NCBI GenBank assembly: GCA_002507175.1
Contig: DAZE01000007.1
Coordinates: 21,917 to 42,660, forward strand
Length of the DNA: 20,744 bases
Direction of reading: 5' to 3'
Source of the DNA: Euryarchaeota archaeon UBA558
GTDB lineage: Archaea; Thermoplasmatota; Poseidoniia; Poseidoniales; Thalassarchaeaceae
Shown here piece by piece: positions 14,190 to 20,744 of this stretch; position 1 is the stretch's first letter, and every line of letters starts with the position of its first letter. The notes below the pieces were generated by a model. It saw only the letters and a list, made by a program, of their open reading frames with translations. It made no database searches and was not told where the DNA came from. Both the position numbers and the translations under genes were made by a program.

Positions 14190-16247
14190 TTATTCTTCTT
14201 CATCGCCACTAACCAGAGGTTGTGATTCTGCACATGTTCTGCAAATTAATCCCCCTTTGGGTATGTCTCCGCCACAAATAGCGCATATCGGCACAGGGGC
14301 GACCATTTCTTCCTGGACTCCGTGTATCCAATCGCCATCCTCACCAAACCATTTCGGTAGATTGGGCTCTACTTCTGCTTCGTCTCCAAATTCCGCGCCA
14401 AGGGAACCTGAATCTTCTGGGTCTGAGGTCGGATCCTCTGATTCTATCATCGCAGTCACCTCGATAGTTTCTGAACACTCCACTCTACCAACTGACCACC
14501 TATGTACTTCAGATCCTTCTTCAGACGCCGAAGTATGTTCGAAAGTCAATTCTCTGCCTGTCGAAGAACTGACATCGCTGGAGATCATCCCAAAATTCGA
14601 AGTAAGGGAGTCAAGGATAACAACGTCCTCAAGAGGGGTGTCGGATGTATTACTAAAAATCAGTCTGATCTCATGTTGCCCAGCCTCTGGCCCTGGGAAA
14701 ATTGACTTTCCAGTCTTAAATTCCCTCCTTTGGGTTATCACCCCAATTGCTGGGATCTTCACACACTCTCGGGTAATCACAGGTCCATGACGCTCTGATG
14801 ACAAATCCACCCTGCAAGGAGATCCAATCGGATTTAGGGTCGCTGATGGGTCCAACGCTTCAGCTAAATATCCGAGATTCAATACTTCACCCGGGCGGAG
14901 GGATATCGGGGACTTTGTCCCGATTAATAGTTGGATTGTGTGTCCATCACCCGTGCCTTCTTCCAGGGTAAGATTTCGACCATCTACAAGGTCCAACCTC
15001 ATGTTTTCATGTTGGATAATTCTAGAATTGATGGAGACTGATAGGCTTTCCATGCTGATCCTGTCAAAGATATGGGGGAGGTCATCAACCACCCTGATCA
15101 GATTGATAGTCGAGGTCCCTACATTCTCAATTGAAATATTGGTATGTACTACATCCTCTGTGTAGGATCTAATTCTTGATCGATCATATCCCTTCTCTAC
15201 ACGAGCATCAACTATGGGCAGTGACTTCGGTCGAAGCACCACAGAGCCAGATGATGCAATGTCTAGATTGGGTACAACGGATGACTGTATCCGCTGAGTG
15301 AAACGAGGTCTATCACTGGAACTGTATGGGACGGGCTGCGAGTTCCATGTATGACTTGGTTTTAGGATCTCTTTTATCCCCGCGATCGTGAATAGAGGCT
15401 CCTCTTTTCCAACGACTTCCATTGACGCAGCTTCAAGAGTCAAAGAGAAACTTGATGCGTTTTCAAATGCGCATACACATTCCCATTCACCGGGACGTTC
15501 GCCTTCGGTGGCAGTGACGTATGATATGTGCCGCGTTGAAGCCCTAAGCGAATTAGGGACGAGACCTGATATTAGTCCGGGGCTTTCGTACTTCGCAACT
15601 ATCTCTCCAGACTCCATCGCCTCTGTGGATGAAATGGAGATAGTGGGCTCCAACTCCAATGTCATTATTTGATTGATCTCCAGTCTTGGAATTCTCCAAA
15701 TCAAACTATCATCCATTATCGAGTAGTCAAGACCTGGCTTGAATTCCCATTGCGGCGGTATTACCCTGTTGATGTCTATATCACTCAGTGGCTCAGAGCC
15801 AAGGTTTTCAATCTCTATTCTGATTTTTATTGCGTGGGGTTCAGATGTGTATGGCAAAGATAGTGATGGAACTTCATCTCTGGTGGGCTCGGTGTCCAAC
15901 ACTTCTTTTATCGATAAAAGGGGTCCATGCTCGGCGTCGTACTCAGTCCTGTGCGTCGAGGATGGTTGAATCTCTCGTAATTTAATGATTTTTTCTTTGA
16001 GTGTTGTTGCGTCTATTTGATCAAGTTGGAGGGAAACTCCCCAAATCCTGTCAATCTTACTTGGATTGATGATTTCCACACTTCCGTTGACATTTCTCAA
16101 CTCAAATTTGCCATCAGGAGCTTGAATGGATTCCTCATGTTCCCTTATCTTGCAGATGACTGCATCCCCATCGGATGGATATTCTGTACTCAATGCGGTT
16201 TCAGGGCGGGTTTCACTATCATGAACCTCTCCATCCTCGTCTTCCAT
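14190..16247 (-). CDS. Large beta-sandwich-repeat protein with C-terminal zinc ribbon, no signal peptide
   Basis: This 685-aa protein is strongly acidic and strand-rich. It contains at least three segments resembling DUF11/CARDB-type beta sandwiches, each opening with a pattern like IRIEIENLGSEPLSDI (about 142), TNISIENVGTSTINLI (about 371) and IRLIFSNTSDTPLEDV (about 527), and two less clear ones. The end carries a zinc ribbon CAIC...CRTC (655-672) and an acidic tail. DUF11 domains normally sit in secreted archaeal proteins, but no signal peptide or membrane helix is visible, which points to the cytosol. AGAGGGG precedes the ATG. It is upstream of DUF106 on the same strand (119 bases between) and divergent from the GPN GTPase. 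Function unknown; I do not recognise a named family. Confidence 0.82.
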   Translation of the reverse strand: MEDEDGEVHDSETRPETALSTEYPSDGDAVICKIREHEESIQAPDGKFELRNVNGSVEIINPSKIDRIWGVSLQLDQIDATTLKEKIIKLREIQPSSTHRTEYDAEHGPLLSIKEVLDTEPTRDEVPSLSLPYTSEPHAIKIRIEIENLGSEPLSDIDINRVIPPQWEFKPGLDYSIMDDSLIWRIPRLEINQIMTLELEPTISISSTEAMESGEIVAKYESPGLISGLVPNSLRASTRHISYVTATEGERPGEWECVCAFENASSFSLTLEAASMEVVGKEEPLFTIAGIKEILKPSHTWNSQPVPYSSSDRPRFTQRIQSSVVPNLDIASSGSVVLRPKSLPIVDARVEKGYDRSRIRSYTEDVVHTNISIENVGTSTINLIRVVDDLPHIFDRISMESLSVSINSRIIQHENMRLDLVDGRNLTLEEGTGDGHTIQLLIGTKSPISLRPGEVLNLGYLAEALDPSATLNPIGSPCRVDLSSERHGPVITRECVKIPAIGVITQRREFKTGKSIFPGPEAGQHEIRLIFSNTSDTPLEDVVILDSLTSNFGMISSDVSSSTGRELTFEHTSASEEGSEVHRWSVGRVECSETIEVTAMIESEDPTSDPEDSGSLGAEFGDEAEVEPNLPKWFGEDGDWIHGVQEEMVAPVPICAICGGDIPKGGLICRTCAESQPLVSGDEEE

Positions 16248-16324
16248 GCAGGCCCCTCTTCGTTCTCACAGATGATGGATTGAAAATCAACCTTCTTGCT
16301 GTTCTGTTGTCCTGAGTTGTAATG

Positions 16325-16330
16325 TTAAAT
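16325..16330 (+). promoter_or_regulatory. Possible TATA element of the GPN GTPase/argF pair
   Basis: TTAAAT is centred about 26 bases upstream of the GTG at 16353, which would give a leaderless message and argues for that start over the ATG at 16329, which overlaps the element. Weak, from spacing. Confidence 0.3.
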
Positions 16331-16352
16331 GCTGCGCTGTCTCCGGGTGTAT

Positions 16353-17198
16353 GTGAGTACTCAAGACGGCACAACTCCACCCGTCGTTTTTGTCGTTGGA
16401 ACCGCTGGTGCTGGAAAAAGTTCTTTGGTCACCGCATTTCAGAGATGGGCGCGGTTTTTGGAGGTGGATGTCCTCGCTATGAATCTGGATCCAGGGGCGG
16501 AGAGGGTCCACTATGATCCGGAGTTCGACGTGAGGGATCTCGTGTCCCTCTCTGATGTCATGGATGAATATGACCTCGGCCCCAATGGTGCACAAATTCT
16601 GGCCGCGGACTTAGTTGCAGCACAGGCCGAAGATGTATTCGAAGAGATCGAGGGAATATCTGGCGACATATTGATCATCGACACACCTGGTCAGGTCGAA
16701 CTTTTTGCGTTTAGAGAGGCCTCTAACCATCTGGTCCAAGTTCTGGGACGAGGAATGGCATGCCTTGTTTTCCTCTTCGATCCAATGCTTTCCCAGACCC
16801 CAAGTGGATTCGTATCTCAGATGCTACTTTCATCTATTGTGCATTTCAGACTTGGTCTGCCAACAGCGAATTTCCTATCAAAATCTGACTTGCTTGAACC
16901 TGAAGTTCTGGAGAGAATAATGGATTGGGGTAGGAATTTGGATGTTCTTGAGGCCGCCTTGTACGAAGAATCTACCTCACAGCGATTCGATGCAGCCATG
17001 ACAGGACAGAGATCTGAATTCGCAATCGGCCAGCTTAGGATGATGCAACACGCCTCTATCGTTCCTGGATTAGTACCTCTGTCCAGCGAGACTGAGGATG
17101 GTCTAGCAGACGTACTTACCTTCGCGCAAATGGTGTTTGGAGGAATGTCAGATGCACGTGATGGTTTTTCAGGAGACATAGAACATGAGATTGGATGA
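16353..17198 (+). CDS. GPN-loop GTPase (archaeal PAB0955-like)
   Basis: GPN GTPases are dimeric P-loop GTPases. Eukaryotic relatives help assemble or import RNA polymerase II, while the archaeal role is not settled. From the GTG at 16353 the protein is 281 aa. It shows G1 GTAGAGKS (16-23), Asp in LDPGAE after the first helix, the family insertion motif GPN (76-78, in YDLGPNGAQ), G3 DTPGQVELF (110-118) and G4 SKSD (176-179, a variant of NKxD). An ATG eight codons upstream (16329) is an alternative; the shorter form fits family N-termini better. The gene's 3' end overlaps argF by 14 bases, so the two are likely coupled. It is divergent from the beta-sandwich gene at 16247. Confidence 0.9.
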   Translation: MSTQDGTTPPVVFVVGTAGAGKSSLVTAFQRWARFLEVDVLAMNLDPGAERVHYDPEFDVRDLVSLSDVMDEYDLGPNGAQILAADLVAAQAEDVFEEIEGISGDILIIDTPGQVELFAFREASNHLVQVLGRGMACLVFLFDPMLSQTPSGFVSQMLLSSIVHFRLGLPTANFLSKSDLLEPEVLERIMDWGRNLDVLEAALYEESTSQRFDAAMTGQRSEFAIGQLRMMQHASIVPGLVPLSSETEDGLADVLTFAQMVFGGMSDARDGFSGDIEHEIG

Positions 17199-18141
17199 AA
17201 AAAGAGATTTGCTTTCGATCGACGATCTGGAGGATTTCTTCTCAGAAATCATAGATTGGGCCCTGACTTTCAAATCAGATACCAACTCTCATTTAGATTT
17301 CCAACCGCTAGCCGGGATGGCAATTGGCTCAATCTACGAAAAGCCCTCTACTAGGACACGGGTTTCATTTGAGGTAGGAATTTCCAAACTTGGCGGTCAG
17401 CCACTAACCCTCTCTAAGAACGACATCCAACTTGGCTCCTCGGAGTCCGTCTCAGATACTGCAGCAGTGCTATCCAGGTACTTGGATTGCATAACTTACA
17501 GGTGTTTTGGTCATGAAACAGTTGCCGAGTTAGCCGAACATGCCTCTGTCCCTGTCATAAACGCCCTCAGCGACCTTCACCATCCATGTCAGGCAGCAGC
17601 GGATTTGATGACCATAATAGCAAGAAGAAAGCCAAGCCAAGGACACATTGCTTGGGTCGGAGACGGAAACAATGTTCTTCACGACCTGATGCTTGCCGCT
17701 GCAATGACAGGATACGACCTTGTTTATGCCACTCCGGACGGCATGGGTCCAGATCCATCGGTATTGGAACGAGCCCTGGCGCTGGCGAAGAAAAATGGTA
17801 CATCAATCACTGGCACATCTGACCCAAAAATCGCCGTCAAAGATGCAGGAGTGATTTACACGGATGTTTTCATATCGATGGGCGAGGAACATATTGAAGG
17901 GAAATTAAAGCTTTTTGATGGATTTCAAGTTAACGATGAACTTGCTGCACTCGCCCGCCCAGATTACATTTTCATGCATTGCCTCCCAGCGCACAGAGGG
18001 GACGAGGTGACGGATTTAGTGATGGACTCAGAGAACAGCGTTGTATTCGATCAAGCTGAAAATCGCATGTGGGCGCAGATCTCCATTCTCACTTTCCTCT
18101 GTAATCAACAGGCATGGCAAACTTACAGGGATCTAATTTAG
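17185..18141 (+). CDS. argF: Ornithine carbamoyltransferase
   Basis: OTC joins carbamoyl phosphate and ornithine to make citrulline in arginine synthesis. The 318-aa protein has the carbamoyl-phosphate-binding STRTR (55-59), the HPCQ motif (133-136), SMGEE (231-235, ornithine side) preceded by DVF where DVW is common, and HCLPAHRG (265-272) with the catalytic cysteine. Family length is normal. The ATG lies inside the end of the GPN gene with GGAG about 10 bases upstream. No other arginine gene is in the window. The stop shares two bases with that of the opposing DGGGPS gene. Aspartate carbamoyltransferase is excluded by the HCLP and SMG motifs. Confidence 0.94.
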   Translation: MRLDEKRDLLSIDDLEDFFSEIIDWALTFKSDTNSHLDFQPLAGMAIGSIYEKPSTRTRVSFEVGISKLGGQPLTLSKNDIQLGSSESVSDTAAVLSRYLDCITYRCFGHETVAELAEHASVPVINALSDLHHPCQAAADLMTIIARRKPSQGHIAWVGDGNNVLHDLMLAAAMTGYDLVYATPDGMGPDPSVLERALALAKKNGTSITGTSDPKIAVKDAGVIYTDVFISMGEEHIEGKLKLFDGFQVNDELAALARPDYIFMHCLPAHRGDEVTDLVMDSENSVVFDQAENRMWAQISILTFLCNQQAWQTYRDLI

Positions 18142-19034
18142 CCAACCAGACAGGCACTTACAATGACTCCAACCATAGAAATTTGCAGGGCCCGCTTAAT
18201 CAGATATTGGGCGGCCCTGTCTTCCTCTAGGAACAACTTGTTTTTTACAAGCATCAGGAGGAATCCTCCTGGAGAGACGAATAATATATGATGGATGGGG
18301 AATATTCCCATCAGAAATGGGATGAATAGAATTACGAGTGCCAACAAAGTGAGTACCCAAGCTACTGATCTGGCATTTTCAATTCCCACTTTTTTTGGAA
18401 AGGTGATCCTATCAAAGTCGCCATGTATGTCCTCTATGTCCTTGATTACCTCTCTGGCGAGGCTAAAGGATACTGCCATCCCAGCCAGTGCTAGAACCCT
18501 GTGATCTGCCGGGTTGCCAAGTCCTGATGCCCCGAATAGCACATCCATCCCAATAGCCACTGCTATGCAAAAATTTCCAATGAGGCCTGAGTGTTTCAAA
18601 CCCTTCATGCCGGAAACACCCTCGTACAAAATTAGGAGCAAAATCGCAGCAGCCCAAATCATCCCACTGGACAGGATCAAATCGCTTTCCCCTTCAGAGC
18701 CCAGCTTCCAAAGGCCTGCTAACAGGAATATTATGGAGAGAACCATGGCGCTGATCAGTCCGATCATGGCTGAATCACTGCTGATTTTCCCAGAAGGCAG
18801 GGGCCTATCTGGTCTATTCAGCCTATCAGTTTCTATGTCTGTAATGTCATTGTAGGCATTCCAACTGAACATGAAGAACATGACTGAGAAGCCAAAAAAA
18901 GACACTATCATGGCATCTTCAAGAGTGAAATCTATCCCATTCACAACTATTGCGCCAATTACAACACCAATCAATCCGGTTAGCGAATTCTCGACTCGAA
19001 ACAAGTCTGAGTAGGCTTTGATGTTATTGGCCAT
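18138..19034 (-). CDS. Digeranylgeranylglyceryl phosphate synthase (UbiA family)
   Basis: DGGGPS adds the second geranylgeranyl chain to glycerol-1-phosphate, a core step of archaeal ether-lipid synthesis. The 298-aa protein has multiple membrane helices and the two Asp-rich UbiA motifs: NDITDIETDRLNRPDRPLPS (62-81) and REVIKDIEDIHGDFD (194-208) with FPKKVG next. The R-E-x-x-K-D-x-x-D form of motif two and the N-R-P-x-R-P of motif one are typical of archaeal DGGGPS. Other UbiA prenyltransferases remain possible but less likely. The ATG at 19034 has no clear Shine-Dalgarno and may be leaderless. The gene converges with argF, overlapping it at the stops, and lies 37 bases after the small winged-helix ORF. 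Confidence 0.9.
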   Translation of the reverse strand: MANNIKAYSDLFRVENSLTGLIGVVIGAIVVNGIDFTLEDAMIVSFFGFSVMFFMFSWNAYNDITDIETDRLNRPDRPLPSGKISSDSAMIGLISAMVLSIIFLLAGLWKLGSEGESDLILSSGMIWAAAILLLILYEGVSGMKGLKHSGLIGNFCIAVAIGMDVLFGASGLGNPADHRVLALAGMAVSFSLAREVIKDIEDIHGDFDRITFPKKVGIENARSVAWVLTLLALVILFIPFLMGIFPIHHILFVSPGGFLLMLVKNKLFLEEDRAAQYLIKRALQISMVGVIVSACLVG

Positions 19035-19071
19035 GACACTTGACGTTGGACTCTTGGTATGATTTTGACTA

Positions 19072-19326
19072 TTACAAAGCCGCTATTTCTAACTCTTTAA
19101 GTCCCCAGACACAAACCGTGTACACACTTCCTCTGAACTCCCCTCTCTTCTGACCAATCTTGGAGAAACGATTGTCCTTGGCCAATATGTTTCCTACTTG
19201 ATTCATGGTTGCACCCCATTTGAAGCGATTGTTCAGGTGGTCAAAGATTTCCACCGTGTTCGCCGGGCCGGATCTGAGCATTACCTCTATTTCTGATCTA
19301 AGCCTCCTAGTTCGAGACATGGTCAC
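19072..19326 (-). CDS. Small winged-helix-like protein
   Basis: The 84-aa product (GTG at 19326; the ATG at 19320 is equally possible) starts with a basic stretch MSRTRRLRSEIEVMLR, followed by NTVEIFDHLNNRFKWGATMNQVGNIL, helix-turn-helix like, and ends with a strand-rich basic part (FSKIGQKRGEFRGSVYTVCV) that would form the wing. This layout suits a DNA- or RNA-binding winged helix; I do not recognise a named family. GGGGAG is upstream, and the GTG overlaps the stop of the preceding ORF (GTGA), pointing to a two-gene operon. Confidence 0.7.
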   Translation of the reverse strand: MTMSRTRRLRSEIEVMLRSGPANTVEIFDHLNNRFKWGATMNQVGNILAKDNRFSKIGQKRGEFRGSVYTVCVWGLKELEIAAL

Positions 19327-19568
19327 GCAACTCCCCTGATTAGGTTCACATTTCTTGCCCGATTGACGATCCCAACTATCGACTTCGATGATATCTCCAC
19401 GGCCCTATATGCAATTTTGTGATTACCCCCTTCCTCAAAGATCCCATCATCGTGTACGATGTATGCATCTGTTGAATTTGCCGTAATCAATGATGGTTTC
19501 AAGGCGCTGTATGGTACGATCGTGTACGCAGATATACTCTGTTTGTTGAAGTTTTGTGCCGATTTCAT
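19323..19568 (-). CDS. Hypothetical 81-aa protein
   Basis: This short ORF (MKSAQNFNKQSISAYTIVPY...) overlaps the next gene by GTGA, typical of coupled archaeal genes. CATATG on the minus strand lies about 24-27 bases upstream of its ATG, as for a leaderless message. No motif, membrane segment or relative is recognised. It could be a real small protein or a chance ORF; the overlap is the main support. Confidence 0.5.
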   Translation of the reverse strand: MKSAQNFNKQSISAYTIVPYSALKPSLITANSTDAYIVHDDGIFEEGGNHKIAYRAVEISSKSIVGIVNRARNVNLIRGVA

Positions 19569-19617
19569 GATTCATTGGCAACGATTCTGCATATGAACTA
19601 CTGATTGGGTGGCGTAA

Positions 19618-19635
19618 GTGAAAGTGAAAGTGAAA
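19618..19635 (+). repeat. Three perfect copies of GTGAAA
   Basis: GTGAAA is repeated three times without interruption in the gap between the minus-strand ORF at 19568 and tRNA-Glu. On the minus strand it reads as a pyrimidine-rich TTTCAC run. Too short for a structural call; no other copies noticed in the window. Confidence 0.6.
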
Positions 19636-19654
19636 CAACAAAGCTTGAGGGTGC

Positions 19655-19664
19655 TTTTGATATA
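19655..19664 (+). promoter_or_regulatory. Probable TATA box of tRNA-Glu
   Basis: TTTTGATATA is centred about 29 bases upstream of the tRNA 5' end, the normal archaeal promoter distance. Confidence 0.5.
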
Positions 19665-19688
19665 CAACGCTCTGTAGCGCCTACCCTG

Positions 19689-19766
19689 GCTCGTGTAGTG
19701 TAGTTCGGTCCATCATGACGGACTCTCGATCCGTCGACCCGGGTTCAAATCCCGGCACGAGCACCA
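19689..19766 (+). tRNA. tRNA-Glu (CTC)
   Basis: The cloverleaf has acceptor GCTCGTG/CACGAGC, an anticodon arm ACGGA-CTCTCGA-TCCGT with anticodon CTC, T arm CCGGG-TTCAAAT-CCCGG, discriminator A and an encoded CCA. The D arm (TAGTGTAGTTCGGTCCATCA) is like other archaeal tRNA-Glu genes. No intron. A T-run follows shortly. Confidence 0.95.
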
Positions 19767-19775
19767 CGTCGATCG

Positions 19776-19780
19776 TTTTT
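19776..19780 (+). terminator. T-run terminator of tRNA-Glu
   Basis: Five T residues begin 10 bases after the encoded CCA, as usual for archaeal RNA polymerase termination of tRNA transcripts. Confidence 0.5.
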
Positions 19781-19824
19781 GTCTCGATTCTTGTTCATTC
19801 CAGTAACTCAGTATCTTGAACTAT

Positions 19825-19834
19825 GATTATATTG
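19825..19834 (+). promoter_or_regulatory. Possible TATA box for the gene at 19866
   Basis: GATTATATTG lies 32-41 bases before the ATG at 19866, and AGGT (19856-19859) serves as Shine-Dalgarno with 6 bases spacing. This gives a short leader. Confidence 0.45.
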
Positions 19835-19865
19835 AAAGTCCATTTGCTAGGACATAGGTATTACT

Positions 19866-20744
19866 ATGGCTAGGCCAAGATTTGCGAGAAGAATTATGAC
19901 ATTGCTCTTCTTATTGCTTACACTTTCACTAGTTCTCAATTCTTACCTAGGACTGTTTCCCGCTTACATCTCCGCCAATGATCCAAGCACACTTTCATAC
20001 TACGATTATGTTATGTCTGTCACAGGTCAAGAAACTAGTGATATTTACACTGATGCTGCTGTTGTAGGGACACAGGAATATGTCCAGGCAGCTCTGCTAC
20101 TGCTTGTCTTGATTTGGCTTATTTTGGATGCTCGAAGGAACAGAAGGAGGGGCCCACACGTGACATCAGAGCCCGAATTCGTACGAGGCATTGGTACGAA
20201 AAAGAATCCTTACATCCTCCAATCCCCTAATGTGATGCCTGCTGGGGGGGCTGCTCTCAGCAAAGAAGTAATCACCATAAGAAAAGTAGGAGACAACGCA
20301 ATCAGAACTGTCACAGGTCCCCAGTTCGACATTTCTGCCGTGGAGCAGCCCCATGATGTTGACCATTCTAAAGATGATGATACAATGGTAATTCGATTGA
20401 AGGTCGATGATCGTGATCCTGACGACTTGGATGAGGGGGTCTACGAATTCATGCTATCATTCAAAATTCTAGGAAAAATACACTTCCTTTGGCTTATCAC
20501 CGTTGATTATCGGAAGGGGAATTACAAAGCCACTGTAAGCACGTCATCCAAAAAGAAGAATGATGTAGCCGTGAAGGAAAACGTAATTCAAACAAAAACG
20601 GTCACGACGACTTCAGTCTCTGTTGACAAGCACCTCGCGGAGACTGAGCAAAAGCTCAAAGTTGATGCTTTAGACGCTGAAAACAAAGCAAGAGAAGCTG
20701 AATCCAAGGCTGCCGCAGCAGCCGCCGCGGCCGCCGCAGCCGAG
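19866..20744 (+). CDS. Membrane-anchored protein with coiled-coil/poly-alanine segment (runs off window)
   Basis: An ATG at 19866 with AGGT 6 bases upstream opens a frame that stays open for 293 codons to the window end; no stop is reached. Two membrane helices are seen, at about 10-31 (IMTLLFLLLTLSLVLNSYLG) and 72-88 (YVQAALLLLVLIWLILD), with a loop of about 40 residues between and a basic stop-transfer (ARRNRRRG) after the second. Next is a soluble, probably cytoplasmic strand-rich domain (about 105-222). The visible end is a charged helix (HLAETEQKLKVDALDAENKA) running into eleven consecutive alanines (282-292), encoded by GC-rich GCN codons unlike the rest. The rest of the protein lies beyond the window. 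No family recognised. Confidence 0.8.
   Translation, partial: MARPRFARRIMTLLFLLLTLSLVLNSYLGLFPAYISANDPSTLSYYDYVMSVTGQETSDIYTDAAVVGTQEYVQAALLLLVLIWLILDARRNRRRGPHVTSEPEFVRGIGTKKNPYILQSPNVMPAGGAALSKEVITIRKVGDNAIRTVTGPQFDISAVEQPHDVDHSKDDDTMVIRLKVDDRDPDDLDEGVYEFMLSFKILGKIHFLWLITVDYRKGNYKATVSTSSKKKNDVAVKENVIQTKTVTTTSVSVDKHLAETEQKLKVDALDAENKAREAESKAAAAAAAAAAAE

Noticed and set aside
19447..19641. Minus-strand 64-codon ORF with a His/Phe-rich start near 19641
   Set aside because: The His/Phe pattern comes from the GTGAAA repeat read backwards, and it overlaps the better-supported 81-aa ORF in another frame.
20687..20744. GC-rich GCN repeat as a mobile or CRISPR-like repeat
   Set aside because: It is a coding alanine tract in an open frame, with no spacer structure.
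1..20744. Defence island, prophage, insertion sequence or CRISPR array
   Set aside because: No transposase, integrase, Cas, nuclease or repeat-spacer pattern was found. The two tRNA genes have no adjacent integrase or duplicated 3' end that I could see.

Overview
The window looks like chromosomal DNA of a marine planktonic euryarchaeon of the Thermoplasmatota, most plausibly Marine Group II (Poseidoniales) or a close relative. The archaeal signature genes are aEF-1beta, the RNA polymerase subunit Rpo11/L, archaeal TruD, Cbf5, archaeal-type cytidylate kinase, the DUF106 Oxa1-like membrane protein, a GPN-loop GTPase and a digeranylgeranylglyceryl phosphate synthase. They sit beside bacterial-type genes (RibA, TusA, a DbpA/CsdA-like DEAD-box helicase), a mix expected for these mesophilic surface-ocean archaea. 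The taxonomic call is inference from gene content only; no rRNA is present. I see no insertion sequence, prophage or CRISPR array.

Layout. Positions 1-188 hold the 5' end of an unrecognised minus-strand gene. A divergent plus-strand pair follows: a 55-aa zinc ribbon and aEF-1beta. These converge on rpoL-truD (minus). Divergent from rpoL is a long plus-strand run: an HAE3/MMPL transporter, a HEAT-repeat protein, a 94-aa protein, a DEAD-box helicase, TusA and RibA (2520-9005), ending 2 nt from a minus-strand tRNA-His. A large secreted, membrane-anchored beta-sandwich protein (9183-11510) comes next. A minus-strand block follows: a 685-aa beta-sandwich/zinc-ribbon protein, DUF106, cmk and cbf5 (16247-11660). 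DUF106-cmk-cbf5 is a known archaeal order tied to the secY/adk ribosomal-protein region. From 16353 the plus strand carries a GPN GTPase overlapping argF, which converges with DGGGPS. Two small minus-strand ORFs, tRNA-Glu(CTC) and the 5' part of a membrane-anchored protein running off the window complete it.

Themes. Translation and RNA modification dominate: elongation factor, two tRNA genes, TruD and Cbf5 pseudouridine synthases, TusA, the helicase, and RNA polymerase subunit L. The rest is riboflavin, arginine/urea-cycle, CTP and archaeal lipid synthesis, plus membrane and cell-surface proteins. Packing is tight: several convergent pairs have stops within 0-2 nt, and starts overlap upstream stops. 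Good Shine-Dalgarno sequences (GGTGAT, AGGTGG, GGAG) fix several starts. There is no gene-free stretch longer than about 150 bases; the largest gaps are 11511-11659, 19569-19688 and 14071-14189.

I see no obvious new defence or mobile system. The most unusual items are the cytoplasmic beta-sandwich/zinc-ribbon protein beside a zinc-ribbon-bearing DUF106 protein, the coupled HEAT/94-aa/helicase cluster, the half-degenerate zinc ribbon at 289-456, and the truncated membrane-anchored poly-alanine protein at the right edge.
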